Shown one piece after another: positions 44,553 through 44,868 of a DNA stretch of 44,868 nt; within the stretch, counting starts at the first letter, position 1; the number at the start of each line of letters is the position of its first letter. Both the position numbers and the translations under genes were made by a program. This DNA is from Candidatus Saccharimonadota bacterium. Lineage in GTDB: Bacteria > Patescibacteriota > Saccharimonadia > Saccharimonadales > EFPC-124. The notes below the pieces were generated by a model. It was not told the DNA's origin and searched no databases. It was given only the letters and a program-made list of their open reading frames with translations. The stretch spans positions 1-44,868 of the forward strand of contig JARIHL010000014.1 of assembly GCA_029288315.1 (NCBI GenBank). The letters run 5' to 3'.

Positions 44553-44868
44553 CACAATCTCCAGCGGTAGCATTAAAATCAAGCCCAATGGTCGCCTGGC
44601 CTTGGCCATCCGTGGCAGTTAGTTTAGAAATTACTCCAAAACCGTCTGCACTCTGCAGGCAGAAATTCGCCGACTTGGTCGAAACATTACATCCCGGCGG
44701 ATCAGAAGCGATGCAGGCTATAATATTATTTCTCTTGGCAGAATCATTGGGATTTATTTCATCCGCCAAATTATAGGCAGTTGAAGATTCTTTTAGCGTG
44801 TAGGAAATTATCCGGCTAGACTTTGGGCTTCGGATCATGGCAAATGTGTCTACTGCTACGGCATCGAT
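44542..44868 (-). CDS. pilin-like protein, C-terminal part (cut by window)
   Basis: The frame is open to the window edge (codons for IDAVAVDTFAMIRSPKS lie before the ATG used by the track), so the real start is outside. The visible ~108 residues look like the globular head of a minor pilin (FimT/GspH- or PilE-like) with cysteines (IIACIAS, GCNVS, FCLQS, DCDGA). Position as first visible gene of a prepilin operon supports this. The prepilin N-terminus itself is not seen. Confidence 0.6.
   Translation of the reverse strand: MDAVAVDTFAMIRSPKSSRIISYTLKESSTAYNLADEINPNDSAKRNNIIACIASDPPGCNVSTKSANFCLQSADGFGVISKLTATDGQGQATIGLDFNATAGDCDGA

Overview
The window looks like a piece of a small, moderately AT-rich genome from the Candidate Phyla Radiation (Patescibacteria), most likely Candidatus Saccharibacteria (TM7). 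This assignment rests on overall character and not on a database search. The signs are a divergent 16S rRNA, the gene set (GyrA/GyrB, an RNase J, one Xer-type recombinase, a VirD4-like ATPase beside an LPxTG-type surface protein, a VirB2-like pilin, minor type IV pilins) and many compact hypothetical membrane proteins. Stop codons include TGA (for example the MFS gene), so the standard bacterial code applies and not the UGA-Gly code of Gracilibacteria/Absconditabacteria.

Layout. 1-6.7 kb (minus strand): gyrB-gyrA-DUF212 membrane protein, followed by a 16S rRNA gene with a consensus promoter, cut by the window edge. 6.7-13.1 kb: a cell-surface/T4SS-like locus with two convergent arms, an LPxTG-anchored DUF11 protein plus a charged membrane protein on plus, and a VirD4/TraG-like ATPase with two small partners on minus. 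13.1-14.55 kb: a protein-poor RNA hub with an apparently undescribed ornate structured RNA (about 255 nt), a short promoter-hairpin-terminator sRNA (about 80 nt) and tmRNA. 14.6-17.2 kb: comM, then infC-rpmI-rplT with infC starting at AUU. The six-frame track missed most of infC for that reason. 17.3-27.2 kb: RNase P RNA, a degenerate-Nudix/RNase HI fusion, tRNA-Pro, a site-2 protease, rpmB, the thrS-miaA-wHTH-MBL cluster, tRNA-Val, a 47-aa leaderless small gene, nrdR, a membrane glycosyltransferase, tRNA-Gly and tRNA-Thr.

27.3-30.6 kb is an accessory stretch after tRNA-Asp: a GC-rich small gene with its own terminator, unrecognised proteins, a 44-aa membrane microprotein and a likely transposase fragment. 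30.7-34.3 kb has an MFS exporter, a parvulin-type foldase with a PH-domain protein, and a VirB2-like pilin. 34.4-39.65 kb looks partly decayed or imported: a 5'-truncated gene, an RNase J-GNAT-HExxH-S51 peptidase operon whose last gene carries a frameshift, and a broken large serine recombinase running into tRNA-Arg. 39.7-44.9 kb returns to core functions (ndk, uppP, xer) and ends in an operon of minor type IV pilins continuing past the window.

Regulation is unusually readable. Many promoters are near-consensus TTGACA/TATAAT with exactly 17-bp spacing, others are extended -10 (TGnTATAAT). Several genes start within about 10 nt of a -10 box (leaderless or nearly so), while others have strong AAGGAG-type Shine-Dalgarno sites, so the genome seems to use both initiation modes.
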